DNA of 64,000 nt from Candidatus Puniceispirillum sp. (GTDB lineage Bacteria > Pseudomonadota > Alphaproteobacteria > Caedimonadales > UBA1908), in contig PNJU01000012.1 of the NCBI GenBank assembly GCA_013822015.1, positions 1-64,000 of the forward strand, given 5' to 3'. The first letter of the stretch is position 1, and every line of letters begins with the position of its first letter. Shown here piece after piece: positions 35,307-44,890 of the stretch. The translations under genes were made by a program, and so were the position numbers. The notes below the pieces were generated by a model that made no database searches, was not told the DNA's origin, and saw nothing but the letters and a program-made list of their open reading frames with translations.

Positions 35307-36637
35307 TTACCCTTACCGTCCAAAAGCGTTGCAAGGTTCATGAAGCTCTCCCCCATTTCCGACTGATCGTGAAGTTCCTGGGCAAGAAAGGCCTCCAGAG
35401 CTGGATAAAACCGCATGGCCTCATCCACATCCGCGGACGTTCCCCGTTTATAGGCGCCTAGGCGAATGAGATCCTCCATCTCGTCGTAGGCGCTCAGGAG
35501 AGAGCGCGCCTTCACCACAATCTCGCGCTCTGCCGGCGACAAGCATCCTGGCACCATACGTGACAAGCTTTTGGGCACATGGATGGCGGGAAAACGCCCC
35601 CTTTGTGCAATGATGCGGTCAAGGACAATGTGGCCGTCCAAAATACCGCGTACAGCGTCTGAAATAGGCTCGTTGTGGTCGTCTCCCTCTACAAGAACCG
35701 TGAAAAGCCCCGTGATGGAACCTTCTTTGTCTTCAAGACCGGGTCCTGTGCGCTCAAGAAGCCGTGGGAGCTCTGCAAAAACACTGGGCGTATATCCTTT
35801 GCTTGCGGGAGGCTCGCCGGCCGCAAGACCTATTTCACGCAGGGCCATGGCAAAACGGGTCACACTGTCCATCAGACATAGGACCTCTTTTCCCTCATCC
35901 CTGAAAAAATCCGCAATGGTGACCGTTGTGTAGGCCGCTTGGCGACGCGTGAGCGCCGTCTCGTCGGAGGTGGCCACAACCACCACGCACTTTTTCATGC
36001 CTTCGGGACCCAGCTGCTCATCAATGAATTCCCGCACCTCACGCCCGCGCTCCCCAATCAGGCCAATGACAATGACATCGGCCTGGGTAAAGCGTGCAAT
36101 TTGGGACAAGAGAGAGGATTTTCCAACGCCAGACCCTGCAAAAATGCCCATGCGCTGGCCCTTGCAGCAGGTCATGAAGGTATCAATGGCACGCACGCCC
36201 AGCCCCAAACGCTCCTTCACAAGGCCCCGCCTGTGGGCCGGCAGAGGCGAGGCACGCGTAGGATAAGCGCGCATACCATGGGCGATGGGTCCCTGGCGAT
36301 CCAAGGGACTTGCGTGAGCGTTTACAACGCGCCCAAGCCAGCTCTCATGGGGATAGATGGCCAGCGTCGGCGCTTTCAAGCGCACAACACAGTTGGGGCC
36401 CACACCTTCCCCTGCCGCGTAAGGCATGGCCAGGGCAGTATTTCCTGAAAAACCAACAATTTCGGCCAGTATTGGCGGATGGGACTTGGGAACAATTTCG
36501 CACAACGCCCCTTGAAGGGCGTCTTCCTCCAGGCCCACCACATGGGCAAGGGGACCCGTTAAGGCTTTGACGCGGCCAAAACTTACGTGGGTTTTGACCT
36601 GCGAAAGATGGTGAATGACGCGCTTCACCCTGTGCAT
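35303..36637 (-). CDS. fliI: Flagellum-specific ATPase FliI
   Basis: 444 residues, F1-beta-like. Walker A is GIFAGSGVGKSS near 160-171, Walker B VLCLMDSVTRFA, and LIGERGREVREF, PASKGYTPSVFAELPRLLERTG and the GDDHNEPI segment are typical of FliI/SctN. The HxxHRRGLVKERLGLGVRAIDT region fits FliI. It energises export of flagellar subunits. No other flagellar gene is in the window. ATG 36637 has AGGG immediately before it; GTG 36628 is an alternative. Confidence 0.92.
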   Translation of the reverse strand: MHRVKRVIHHLSQVKTHVSFGRVKALTGPLAHVVGLEEDALQGALCEIVPKSHPPILAEIVGFSGNTALAMPYAAGEGVGPNCVVRLKAPTLAIYPHESWLGRVVNAHASPLDRQGPIAHGMRAYPTRASPLPAHRRGLVKERLGLGVRAIDTFMTCCKGQRMGIFAGSGVGKSSLLSQIARFTQADVIVIGLIGERGREVREFIDEQLGPEGMKKCVVVVATSDETALTRRQAAYTTVTIADFFRDEGKEVLCLMDSVTRFAMALREIGLAAGEPPASKGYTPSVFAELPRLLERTGPGLEDKEGSITGLFTVLVEGDDHNEPISDAVRGILDGHIVLDRIIAQRGRFPAIHVPKSLSRMVPGCLSPAEREIVVKARSLLSAYDEMEDLIRLGAYKRGTSADVDEAMRFYPALEAFLAQELHDQSEMGESFMNLATLLDGKGK

Positions 36638-36676
36638 CCCTGTTTTCTTTATTGTTCTCCTGTCAGGGTAGCACCC

Positions 36677-37639
36677 TTACGCGCGCGTGGCGAGGGCTTC
36701 CTGTGGCAAAGGGACGCGCTCTTTCTTTTTCTCTTTTTCCTCTTCCCAGCAAATGGCAAGGGTGCCGATGAACACAATCAGTGTCCCCAACCAGAAATCA
36801 TGGGTCTTGGGCATCTGTCCGAAGGCGACGTAGGCAATGGCGGCGCTAAAGAGTAACCTTGAAAACCCAAAAGGTGTGAGATAGACAACCTCGGCGCACG
36901 CAAAGGACTTGGCCATGCTATAGTGGGCAAAGCTTGCCACACCGCCCAAAAGCACAAGCCATCCCCATTGGTTGAGGGTCGGGCTAACCCACGTGGGCAA
37001 GGCCGGCACAAAGCACACAGGCGCCATAAAAACTAGGAGATAAACCGTCAACAGGGCGGGTGAATCACCGCGCAGGGTCAGCTCCCGCCCCACAATTTTA
37101 CACAGCGCAAAGCAGGCAGCTGAGCCCAGGGGCAGACCCAAGGCCCAGATGTTTTTCAACTCCCCCTGCATGAACTCTGCGTCTGGGCGCGAGATCAAAA
37201 AGGCGCCCACAAGGCCCAGGATAATACCAAACATGCGCCAGGGACCTAGGCGCTCGTTCAAATAAAAATACGCCGCAATCACCGTAAAGATGGGCCCCAA
37301 AAACCCCAGGGACACGGCCTTGGCAATGGGCATGACTGCAAAGGCCAAATACAAAAGAATAATCCCGCCTGCACCGAAAAGAATACGCACGGTGTGCATG
37401 GCGATATGCTGCGTTCGAAAAAAGGCCAGGCCTTTCCCGCGCAGCATCAAGGGCACCATCAGGACGCAGCCCACAACATTTTGCAAACATGCAATTTCCG
37501 CCGCCGGTAGGGGCGCGCTCTTATCCCCCGCCCCACCCGTCAGATAATGGACAATGGCGTTCAAGACAGCAAAGGCTGCGCACGCTGCGATCTTCCAAAG
37601 GATACCTTGTACATTTTGTGAGGCGCGCTGAGTCGTCAT
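36677..37639 (-). CDS. DMT-superfamily (EamA) permease
   Basis: 320 residues with ten TM helices arranged as two EamA repeats. Segments such as VSLGFLGPIFTVIAAYFYLNERLGPWRMFGIILGL (two adjacent motifs) and AEVVYLTPFGFSRLLF are characteristic. The C-terminus is charged (EEEKEKKKERV). Some rickettsial members carry S-adenosylmethionine, but the substrate here is unknown. AGGAG lies 6 bases before ATG. Confidence 0.88.
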   Translation of the reverse strand: MTTQRASQNVQGILWKIAACAAFAVLNAIVHYLTGGAGDKSAPLPAAEIACLQNVVGCVLMVPLMLRGKGLAFFRTQHIAMHTVRILFGAGGIILLYLAFAVMPIAKAVSLGFLGPIFTVIAAYFYLNERLGPWRMFGIILGLVGAFLISRPDAEFMQGELKNIWALGLPLGSAACFALCKIVGRELTLRGDSPALLTVYLLVFMAPVCFVPALPTWVSPTLNQWGWLVLLGGVASFAHYSMAKSFACAEVVYLTPFGFSRLLFSAAIAYVAFGQMPKTHDFWLGTLIVFIGTLAICWEEEKEKKKERVPLPQEALATRA

Positions 37640-37817
37640 AGGGAACTCCTAATTCCGGTTACCCCTTTGATATAGGTTCTTTTTGGCCACAGCTCAAGAA
37701 AAAGTGTGCCATCGGGGGCACTTTGTGGTTGTTTTGCATTTGCATGGCTTTAAAAGGATGTTTTCCTTCGCTATACTTGAAGAGATAAAAAGATAATCAT
37801 AAACGGGAGATAAAAGG

Positions 37818-39293
37818 ATGACACATCATATCACACTGATTCAGGGCGACGGTATTGGTCCTGAAGTCGTGGGCGCAACCAAGGCCATTATTGATGCGAG
37901 CGGCGTCAAAATTGACTGGGAAGTGTGTGAAGCCGGAAAAGAAGTTTTCAAAAAAGGCATCGCGTCTGGCGTCCCCCAAGAAACCATTGATTCCATTAAG
38001 CGCACCCGTCTTGTGCTCAAAGGCCCCCTCGAAACACCTGTCGGCTTTGGTGAGAAGAGCGCTAACGTGACCTTGCGCAAGCTCTTTGAAACTTATGCCA
38101 ACATTCGCCCCATTAAAGAATTCCCCGGTGTGGATGGTCCTTATAAAGGCAAAGGCATCGACTTTGTGATTATCCGCGAAAATGTGGAAGACCTTTACGC
38201 GGGCATTGAGTATATGTCCACACCAGGCGTGTCTAAGTGCTTGAAGCTGATCACCCGCAAGGGATGTGAGAAAATCGTGCGCCTGGCCTTTGAGTTTGTA
38301 CGCGCAGAGGGCCGCAAGACCCTGCACTGTGCCACAAAGGCCAACATCATGAAGTTCTCCGAAGGCATGCTCAAGAAAACCTTCGAGGAAATCGCGCCCC
38401 AGTATCCCGATATCGAGGCCCATCATATTATCGTGGACAACTGCGCACACCAGCTCGTGCGTTTCCCCGACAAGTTTGAAGCCATCGTCACCACCAATAT
38501 GAACGGCGATATCCTGAGCGATCTGGGATCTGGCCTCATTGGCGGCTTGGGGCTTGCACCTGGCGCCAATATTGGTGACGGCATTGCCATCTTTGAGGCG
38601 GTGCATGGATCCGCGCCCAAGTACGCGGGTCTTAACACCATCAACCCGACTGCCGTTCTCTTCTCAGGCGTGATGATGCTGCGTCACATCAAAGAGTTTG
38701 AAGCTGCCAATATCATTGAGCAAGCGGTTCTTGCAACCCTCGAGTCGGGCGTTATGCCCCAGGATATTGCGGCGCCAGGTAAGGGCGTGTCCACCACGGA
38801 CTTCACCCAAACCATCATCAAGAATTTTGGCAAGTCCTCCAACGCCTGGAAGGCGCGCGACTATAAGAGCCTCGTGATCCCCAAGGTTGATCAACGTCCG
38901 GATCTTGTGCCTTGCAGCAGCAAGAAAGTCGTGGGCGTGGACATCTTTTTGGACTCCCCGCTTTTTGGTGAGGCCCTTGGATCCTCCCTTACCCACATCG
39001 CCCATGCATCGGCCTTTGAGCTGAAGATGATCTCCAACCGCGGCGTTCAGATTTATCCGTCCGCCGGCACGTCTCCAGACGTTGTGGATTTGTGGTCTTG
39101 TCGTTTCATGGCCAGAAGCGGGGCCTGCGACCAAGCCCAGGTGCGTGCCCTTGTGGCACTCATTGAAGAGCAACACCGCTGGGTCAATATCGAGCTTCTT
39201 CAAACCTTTGATGGCAAAGAAGCTTACTCAAAGGCCCAAGGAGAAAACCAAAGCGCTGCGCCCGCTCCCCAAGCCGCAGCGGCAAGCAGATAA
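37818..39293 (+). CDS. icd: Isocitrate dehydrogenase (NADP), Rickettsia-type
   Basis: 491 residues. It begins HITLIQGDGIGPEVV and contains the substrate-binding block IRENVEDLYAGIEY, the metal-binding NMNGDILSDLGSGLIGGLGLAPGANIG region and the nucleotide-site HGSAPKYAG. A C-terminal extension of about 150 residues separates it from E. coli Icd and fits the rickettsial/mitochondrial-like long form. It oxidises isocitrate to 2-oxoglutarate, the carbon skeleton for the glutamine cycle encoded earlier. GGGAG precedes ATG by 9 bases. Confidence 0.95.
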   Translation: MTHHITLIQGDGIGPEVVGATKAIIDASGVKIDWEVCEAGKEVFKKGIASGVPQETIDSIKRTRLVLKGPLETPVGFGEKSANVTLRKLFETYANIRPIKEFPGVDGPYKGKGIDFVIIRENVEDLYAGIEYMSTPGVSKCLKLITRKGCEKIVRLAFEFVRAEGRKTLHCATKANIMKFSEGMLKKTFEEIAPQYPDIEAHHIIVDNCAHQLVRFPDKFEAIVTTNMNGDILSDLGSGLIGGLGLAPGANIGDGIAIFEAVHGSAPKYAGLNTINPTAVLFSGVMMLRHIKEFEAANIIEQAVLATLESGVMPQDIAAPGKGVSTTDFTQTIIKNFGKSSNAWKARDYKSLVIPKVDQRPDLVPCSSKKVVGVDIFLDSPLFGEALGSSLTHIAHASAFELKMISNRGVQIYPSAGTSPDVVDLWSCRFMARSGACDQAQVRALVALIEEQHRWVNIELLQTFDGKEAYSKAQGENQSAAPAPQAAAASR

Positions 39294-39330
39294 CACTTAT
39301 TCTTACCCCCGCGTGCTTTTGTCCCTTGAC

Positions 39331-39358
39331 TTGAGCGCGCGGGGAAGATAGGTATAAA
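39331..39358 (+). promoter_or_regulatory. Candidate promoter of tRNA-Leu
   Basis: TTGAGC (39331-39336) and TATAAA (39353-39358) are separated by 16 bases. A second TTGACT sits at 39327. Predicted transcription would begin almost at the first base of the tRNA. Confidence 0.5.
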
Positions 39359-39363
39359 TCGTT

Positions 39364-39450
39364 GCCCAGGTGGCGGAATTGGTAGACGCGCTAGTTTCAG
39401 GTACTAGTGAGCTTATGCTCGTGGAAGTTCGAGTCTTCTCTTGGGCACCA
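39364..39450 (+). tRNA. tRNA-Leu (CAG)
   Basis: 87 nucleotides with CCA and a long variable arm (TGAGCTTATGCTCG), as expected for a class II tRNA. The anticodon loop TTCAGGT gives CAG. The acceptor stem GCCCAGG/CTTGGGC has one G-U pair. Confidence 0.97.
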
Positions 39451-39470
39451 ACATGTAAAAGGACAGTTGT

Positions 39471-40088
39471 GTGACTCCCACCATTCATTTACACGCTTCA
39501 GATTTGCCCGAAGGCCTCGACTTGGGGCCTGTTGTGGCCATCGATACGGAGGCCATGGGCCTGAATCCACATAGAGATCGCCTCTGTCTTGTCCAGCTTT
39601 CAAGCGGGGACGGTACATGTCATCTCGTCCAAATCCCCCAAGGACCTGTGAAAGCGCCTCGCTTAGCGGCACTCCTTGAGGATAAAAACGTCCTGAAACT
39701 CTTTCATTTTGCCCGCTTTGACGTGGCTATTCTTCAGCACAACCTGGGTGTGCGCTGCGCCCCCGTTTACTGCACCAAAATCGCCTCCAAAATGACGCGT
39801 ACCTTTATCGACCGCCAGGGTCTCAAGGACCTGTGCCGTGACCTTCTGGGCGTTGATATTTCAAAGACGCAACAGTCCTCCGACTGGGGACAGAAAATCC
39901 TCACGCCCGAGCAACAGCTTTACGCCGCAACGGACGTGCTTCACCTCCACGCACTCAAGGAAAAGCTGGACGCCCTTCTGGCACGCGAAGGCCGAGTAGC
40001 GCTTGCACGCGCATGCTTTGACTTCCTGCCCACCTGCGCTGAGCTAGATATGGTGGGCTTTGAGGGCATGGCACTTTTCTCTCACTAA
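39471..40088 (+). CDS. Ribonuclease D-like 3'-5' exonuclease
   Basis: 205 residues from GTG with AAAAGGA upstream. A DEDDy exonuclease domain: VVAIDTEAMGL (Exo I, DxE), HFARFDVAIL (Exo II) and YAATDVLHL (Exo III, YxxxD). No C-terminal HRDC domain, so it is the short RNase D-like form common in alphaproteobacteria. It probably trims RNA 3' ends. In many alphaproteobacteria such a gene heads the lptC-lptA-lptB-rpoN run; here it is 5 kb away. Confidence 0.88.
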   Translation: MTPTIHLHASDLPEGLDLGPVVAIDTEAMGLNPHRDRLCLVQLSSGDGTCHLVQIPQGPVKAPRLAALLEDKNVLKLFHFARFDVAILQHNLGVRCAPVYCTKIASKMTRTFIDRQGLKDLCRDLLGVDISKTQQSSDWGQKILTPEQQLYAATDVLHLHALKEKLDALLAREGRVALARACFDFLPTCAELDMVGFEGMALFSH

Positions 40089-41674
40089 GGCTTTTTTCGT
40101 AATCTCGCAAGGTATTGGGGCAGAGCGTCCCAAGCACTGCGTCCTTTGTCGCAAGGCTCACCCCCAGTGGTGCGCAGCGTAGTGAGGCGCGCCTCAATAT
40201 CCCCCAGCAACTGCTGGTCCACGTGATATAAAGACAGCGTGTAGGACCTTTGCCACCACGCCTCAAAACGTTTCCAAGCGTGGGGGCGCAAGGCGTCGTC
40301 AGGACGCGCCAGCGCAAGAAGAATGCCTTCTAGCGCCTCCAAACCACCATACTGCACAAGGACAAAAAAGGCGCTTTGGGCCGTCTTGAGGGGCGCTTTC
40401 ATCACAAGATCTTTAAGCTGCGGACGCAAATGACGGTGTTTTCTTGCCAAAATAAGCGCGCATGCGCGGCGTACCTTGGCACTTGTGTCCCCAAGTCCCT
40501 CAAGTAAACGTGCGTCCATCTCCAAGAGACCCCAGCGCGCACATGCTGTCAAAACCGCCGCACGCACCCGTCCATTGGGGTGCGCCATAAAGGGCAAAAG
40601 AATCTCTGTGTCACCGGGCACCCCTTTTTGGGCAAGCCCCATCAAAGCGCCAGGAGAAGGAGGCGTCGCTTTTAAAACCGCTTGTCGGTAAAGGGAGGCT
40701 ATGTCTGTTTCCCCAAGACGCGTCATCACAAAAGTGGCGTACTCTCGCACACCCCTGGCTGGGTCAAAGAGCGCCGCTTCGAAAAAGGGGCGCTTTTCTA
40801 AGAAGCGCGTCTCGGGAACGCGCCGAAGCGCCGTTAGCCTCACGCGGCTTGACGGATCACGCAGTAAATGCGTCACCCTCTGTAGCGACGTTTCATCTTG
40901 GGGCAGCTGGGTGAGTGCCCACACCCGCACAAGGGACTCGCGGCTGTGAAACGCTGCCTCAACCACATCTTGTTCAGGTCCAACCATGTGACACAAAAAC
41001 AAACGCTCTTTTAAAGAACCAGTGTCCATGGCATTTATAAGATCCCCACGTCGCACTGGCTCACGCATATGGGCCGCGATTTGCGCACGTATATGGGTCA
41101 GATCGCGCCGGCCCATATGCGCTAGTGCGCAAATCAGCCCTCCATAGGGCACAATGTCCTGTATCTGCAAGGTTGGCAAAAGAGATGCGAAGGCACGCTC
41201 AGCCTCAGCCTGCACCTCGCCCACCCAGTCATTCAAGCGCACCAAGATATAGGGGAATGCCTCTGGATGGGGCATGCTCCCCATGCGCACAAGTGCCTTC
41301 TGACGGATGTATCCATTTTGATTCAGGCTCGCCAGCCCCAGGATGTGCACCGAAAGCTCTAGAGGCAGGCTCAGGGCGTCCGCGCGCTCCATAAGCGCTT
41401 CTGCTAGCAACCAATTGAAAGATGCATACAGGTTTGCCCCCTTGTCCCAGACGCCCTTTGAACACAAAAGGGTACGCACCAGCCTTGCGATCTCGTGGGC
41501 AAGGCCGTCCTGACAACGCAAAAGAAGGGGTGCCACGTACTGAAGGTCATACACGCACGCCTGGCGCGACAGCGCGTCAAGGGCGCGCCTTTGATCGTCC
41601 ACTGTCGTCTTGCGCAAAAAACCAACCTTGGCCTCCAGCACCTTCATATAAGGCGCGATTGCGTCATAAGGCAT
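40085..41674 (-). CDS. HEAT-repeat protein
   Basis: About 529 residues without a signal peptide, made of repeating helical pairs. Examples are AHPNGRVRAAVLTACARWG, GDTSAKVRRACALILARKH and RDPSSRVRLTALRRVP, the DxxxxVRxxAxxxL pattern of HEAT repeats. ATG 41674 is used because AAAGAGGG is 6 bases upstream. A cytosolic scaffold or binding protein is likely; partner unknown. It overlaps the convergent RNase D-like gene by 4 bases. Confidence 0.75.
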   Translation of the reverse strand: MPYDAIAPYMKVLEAKVGFLRKTTVDDQRRALDALSRQACVYDLQYVAPLLLRCQDGLAHEIARLVRTLLCSKGVWDKGANLYASFNWLLAEALMERADALSLPLELSVHILGLASLNQNGYIRQKALVRMGSMPHPEAFPYILVRLNDWVGEVQAEAERAFASLLPTLQIQDIVPYGGLICALAHMGRRDLTHIRAQIAAHMREPVRRGDLINAMDTGSLKERLFLCHMVGPEQDVVEAAFHSRESLVRVWALTQLPQDETSLQRVTHLLRDPSSRVRLTALRRVPETRFLEKRPFFEAALFDPARGVREYATFVMTRLGETDIASLYRQAVLKATPPSPGALMGLAQKGVPGDTEILLPFMAHPNGRVRAAVLTACARWGLLEMDARLLEGLGDTSAKVRRACALILARKHRHLRPQLKDLVMKAPLKTAQSAFFVLVQYGGLEALEGILLALARPDDALRPHAWKRFEAWWQRSYTLSLYHVDQQLLGDIEARLTTLRTTGGEPCDKGRSAWDALPQYLARLRKKP

Positions 41675-41846
41675 GCACCCTCTTTGCAACTCATTTTTTC
41701 ATATGCACACTATAGTGGGAACACTTTCATTTGGGAACAAGGCTATCTGCAGGAAGCATGTAGGAAGGTGTGAGGGCGTGGAATATGCGGCAAAGATCCC
41801 ACCCATATTCTTTCGAAAGAACATCATCATTTTTCAGGAGAACATC

Positions 41847-42665
41847 ATGATAAAATATTTTGTTTTTGCAAGCCTATTCGTACCCACGCCCCTTTTTGCC
41901 AGCGCCCAGGATGAAAGCGGCTGGGAGCATGTGAGGGCAGCAGTTGCACCGGAAAAACCTCTTCAGGTGGTCCTTGGCGCCATGCCCCATGAGTCACATA
42001 TGCAGGGCGTTCACACAACAGGTCTGCGCATTTATGTAGACCTAGATACCGCGGGCGCAGGAAGAAGCGCGCCAGACGCACCTTTCATAAGAGCTGATTT
42101 TAACAAAATCAACTTTTGGCAACAGCTTGGAAAAGCGCTTCCACAAAGAGTAGACGCTATTTTGTGTGATGTGAGCGTCACAAAATTCATCGCGTGGGAT
42201 CTTCCTATAATGCGTGAGATTTTGCGTGGCCCCCTCAAGTCAGGCGGCTCGGTTTATTTACCCAATGTGCACTTTGCATCCGAAGCTCCAAAAATGCCTC
42301 AGTGGATCCATCAAAAGACAGGGGTGTCGGCTGACCAAACCCTTGAAGGCGTCGACCGTAAAACACTTCCATGGTACTTTGGTCCGGATAAATTCAAAGA
42401 AGCATTTAAGCCATACGATATACCGACTTATGTTGTAAGGGGAAACGGGGGCACGCAAACTGCCATCACGGACGGCGTGTGGTCCTCTACCCCCAACTAT
42501 ATCGTTGATGCGACCTTCCAGGCAGGAGGAAACTTAAGCCGTCTTGTAAGCGTTATCTTTTACCATATGGGATATGCGGGTTACCCGGACATTGGCCTTG
42601 CGTCCCGTGAAGGGTCTGGGGAAATGTTGCGTGGCTTTTCCTTCGTGAAGATCACAAAGAAATAG
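41847..42665 (+). CDS. Exported protein with methyltransferase-like pattern
   Basis: 272 residues. ATG 41847 follows CAGGAGA by 6 bases and opens a signal peptide (MIKYFVFASLFVPTPLFA). The centre, RVDAILCDVSVTKFIAWD, then MREILRGPLKSGGSVYLPNV, has the D-x-layout and LKxGGxxYLPN ending seen in class I SAM methyltransferases around motifs IV-VI. A Gly-rich motif I is not clear. It may be a degenerate or unusual exported Rossmann protein. It ends exactly at the base before the convergent rpoN stop. Confidence 0.65.
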   Translation: MIKYFVFASLFVPTPLFASAQDESGWEHVRAAVAPEKPLQVVLGAMPHESHMQGVHTTGLRIYVDLDTAGAGRSAPDAPFIRADFNKINFWQQLGKALPQRVDAILCDVSVTKFIAWDLPIMREILRGPLKSGGSVYLPNVHFASEAPKMPQWIHQKTGVSADQTLEGVDRKTLPWYFGPDKFKEAFKPYDIPTYVVRGNGGTQTAITDGVWSSTPNYIVDATFQAGGNLSRLVSVIFYHMGYAGYPDIGLASREGSGEMLRGFSFVKITKK

Positions 42666-44099
42666 TTAGCTCGCCCTCGACAGCCGCGCCATCTCAAAGG
42701 CGCGCTTACGGTCATAGGACGAGGGAATCTTGAGAATCCGACGGTACTTGGAAATGGTGCGCCTGGCCACATCCACCCCAGCTTCAGCCATTTTTTGAAC
42801 CAGCTGATCATCGGAGTACGGATCTTCGGGATTTTCCTCCTCCACAAGACGCACGAGTGTTTGTCGCACACTGGCCGCCGCAAGGGTTTCTGTATCTTGC
42901 ATGCTGGCAACGGCGTGGGAGAAGAAAAGGCGCATTTCAAAGGTTCCGCGCGGCGTGCGCATGTATTTGTTCTGCACCACCCGTGAAACGGTGCTTTCGT
43001 GGATGTCGAGGGTGCTTGCGACCTCCTTGAGGGTAAGGGGCACCAAGCGCATCACGCCTTCTCGCAAGAAATCTCCCTGGGTGCTGATGAGCACACTTGC
43101 AACCTTAAGGATGGTTTGGGCGCGTTGATCAAGGGCTTTGAGAAGCCAGTTGGCGCTGGACATACGCTCCTTTAAGTAACTTTGGATTTCGCGGCTTCCC
43201 TTTTCCCACACCCGCGCGTAGTAACCCGTATCGATGAGGACTTTGGGCAGGGTTGCCTCGTTAAAGCGCACGTCCCAGCGCTGGTCACCCTCGTGCCATG
43301 TCACAAAAAGATCTGGGATAAGGGCGCTGTCGTCTCCTTTGGAGAACGCCAGACCCGGCTTGGGATCAAGGGTACGCAGGAGTTGTAAAAAACTTCCAAG
43401 CTCTTCCTTTGTGATTTTTGCCTTGCGTATGAGTTCCTCAACACGCCCTTCTCCCACAAGGGGCAAGTGCGCCAGAAACCGAGTCAGCTTTGGCGTCAGG
43501 GCTTGCCGCTCCGCCAGCTGCAGGCGTAAACACTCCGACACCGAGCGTGCAAAGACCCCCACGGGCTCAAAGCGCTGGACCTTCGCTAAAACCCCTTCAA
43601 GAAGGGGAAGGGGCGCACCCAGCGCACTTGCCAGATGCTCCAAAGGCGTTACAAAATATCCCGCCTCATCCAGATCCGCAATAAAGTGCGCGGCGATAAG
43701 CTTTTCCTGGGTATCACTCAAGCGCATATGGATTTGGCTTGTGAGGTGGGCAACGAGGGTCTCCCCTTGGGCCGTTGCACGCCCCTCAAGGCCATACTCA
43801 TCGGTCTGCCGTGAGAATCCCCCAGCCCAGCGGTCTCCGTCGCTGTCATTTCCCCACAAATTTTCATGGGTTTGGGAGGAAGGGTCTTCCCAATCTTCTT
43901 CGGAGGATTTTTCTTGCAAAGAAGGGGTGTCGTCCTGGGACCCTTCCAGCTCAAGCAATGGGTTTTCCATAAGCTCTTGGCCCAGATGCTGGGCCAAATC
44001 AAGATTACTAAGTGTCAAAAGATGAATCGCTTGCCTGAGCTGGGGCGTCAGGGCCAGAGATGTGATTTGTTTTTGCTGTAGCTTTTGAGACAGCGCCAA
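42666..44099 (-). CDS. rpoN: RNA polymerase sigma-54 factor
   Basis: 477 residues from TTG, with AAGGGGG 7 bases upstream. Region I is Gln/Leu-rich (QKLQQKQITSLALTPQLRQAI), an acidic region II follows (roughly 55-95), then the core-binding domain, the HTH (TLKEVASTLDIHESTVSRVVQNKY) and the RpoN box VARRTISKYRR near the C-terminus. It needs AAA+ activators, none of which is in this window. No -24/-12 promoter was seen before amtB, glsA or glnA. Confidence 0.97.
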   Translation of the reverse strand: MALSQKLQQKQITSLALTPQLRQAIHLLTLSNLDLAQHLGQELMENPLLELEGSQDDTPSLQEKSSEEDWEDPSSQTHENLWGNDSDGDRWAGGFSRQTDEYGLEGRATAQGETLVAHLTSQIHMRLSDTQEKLIAAHFIADLDEAGYFVTPLEHLASALGAPLPLLEGVLAKVQRFEPVGVFARSVSECLRLQLAERQALTPKLTRFLAHLPLVGEGRVEELIRKAKITKEELGSFLQLLRTLDPKPGLAFSKGDDSALIPDLFVTWHEGDQRWDVRFNEATLPKVLIDTGYYARVWEKGSREIQSYLKERMSSANWLLKALDQRAQTILKVASVLISTQGDFLREGVMRLVPLTLKEVASTLDIHESTVSRVVQNKYMRTPRGTFEMRLFFSHAVASMQDTETLAAASVRQTLVRLVEEENPEDPYSDDQLVQKMAEAGVDVARRTISKYRRILKIPSSYDRKRAFEMARLSRAS

Positions 44100-44119
44100 C
44101 GCCCGCCCCCTTCTGCTTT

Positions 44120-44890
44120 TTATAAGCGGAAGTTCTCCCCTAAATACACGCGGCGCACGGTTTCATCGGCCACGATTTCCTGGGGGGTACCTTCCATCAG
44201 AACCTTCCCTTCATTGATGATATAGGCTCTGTCGACAATATCAAGGGTCTCGCGCACGTTGTGGTCTGTAATCAGCACACCGATATCTTTTTCCTTCAGG
44301 TGACTGATGATGGCACGCACGTCATGGACCGCGATGGGGTCAATGCCGGCCAGCGGCTCATCAAGCAGCATAAAGTGCGGTTCTCCCGCCAAAGATCTGG
44401 CAATCTCCACGCGCCTTCGCTCACCACCAGACAGGGTCATGGCAGAGGAGCGGCGCACATGGGTCAGGGAAAATTCCTCCATGAGCTTTTCCAGGGCGTC
44501 TTCGCGCTTATCTTCATTGCCTTCAACCACCTCAAGAACAGCGCGAATATTATCCTCCACAGTGAGACCTCTGAAGATGGAGGCCTCCTGAGGAAGATAA
44601 CCAATGCCTAGGCGCGCCCGGCGGTACATGGGAAGTGAAGAAATGTCATAGCTGTCTAGAAAGATATTGCCTTCGTCCGCCTTGATGAGCCCTGAGATCA
44701 TGGAGAAAACCGTGGTTTTACCCGCACCGTTTGGGCCCAGTAAACCAACTGCCTCGCCGCGCTTGACGCGCAGACACACATCACGCACAACGGGACGGTT
44801 GTGATAGGTCTTCATGAGATGCTTTGCTTCAAGGCCTCTGGCCTGGTTCAGCATGTCAAAATCAAAGGGGGTGGACGAGGCCTTAGGCAC
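44120..44890 (-). CDS. lptB: LPS export ABC transporter ATPase LptB
   Basis: 256 residues. Walker [10 protein letters not shown] near 54-62, Q-loop [13 protein letters not shown], signature [16 protein letters not shown], Walker [15 protein letters not shown]-loop [12 protein letters not shown]: the full LptB pattern. With LptF and LptG it powers LPS extraction from the inner membrane. GTG 44890 overlaps the lptA stop by 8 bases; ATG 44854 is an alternative start. Confidence 0.96.
   Translation of the reverse strand: MPKASSTPFDFDMLNQARGLEAKHLMKTYHNRPVVRDVCLRVKRGEAVGLLGPNGAGKTTVFSMISGLIKADEGNIFLDSYDISSLPMYRRARLGIGYLPQEASIFRGLTVEDNIRAVLEVVEGNEDKREDALEKLMEEFSLTHVRRSSAMTLSGGERRRVEIARSLAGEPHFMLLDEPLAGIDPIAVHDVRAIISHLKEKDIGVLITDHNVRETLDIVDRAYIINEGKVLMEGTPQEIVADETVRRVYLGENFRL

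Noticed and set aside
37755-37775. AAAGGA/TCCTTT hairpin before icd as a riboswitch or terminator
   Set aside because: Short stem without a T-run or conserved RNA landmarks.
43234-44025. 263-codon frame opposite rpoN
   Set aside because: Antisense shadow; rpoN is intact with all motifs.
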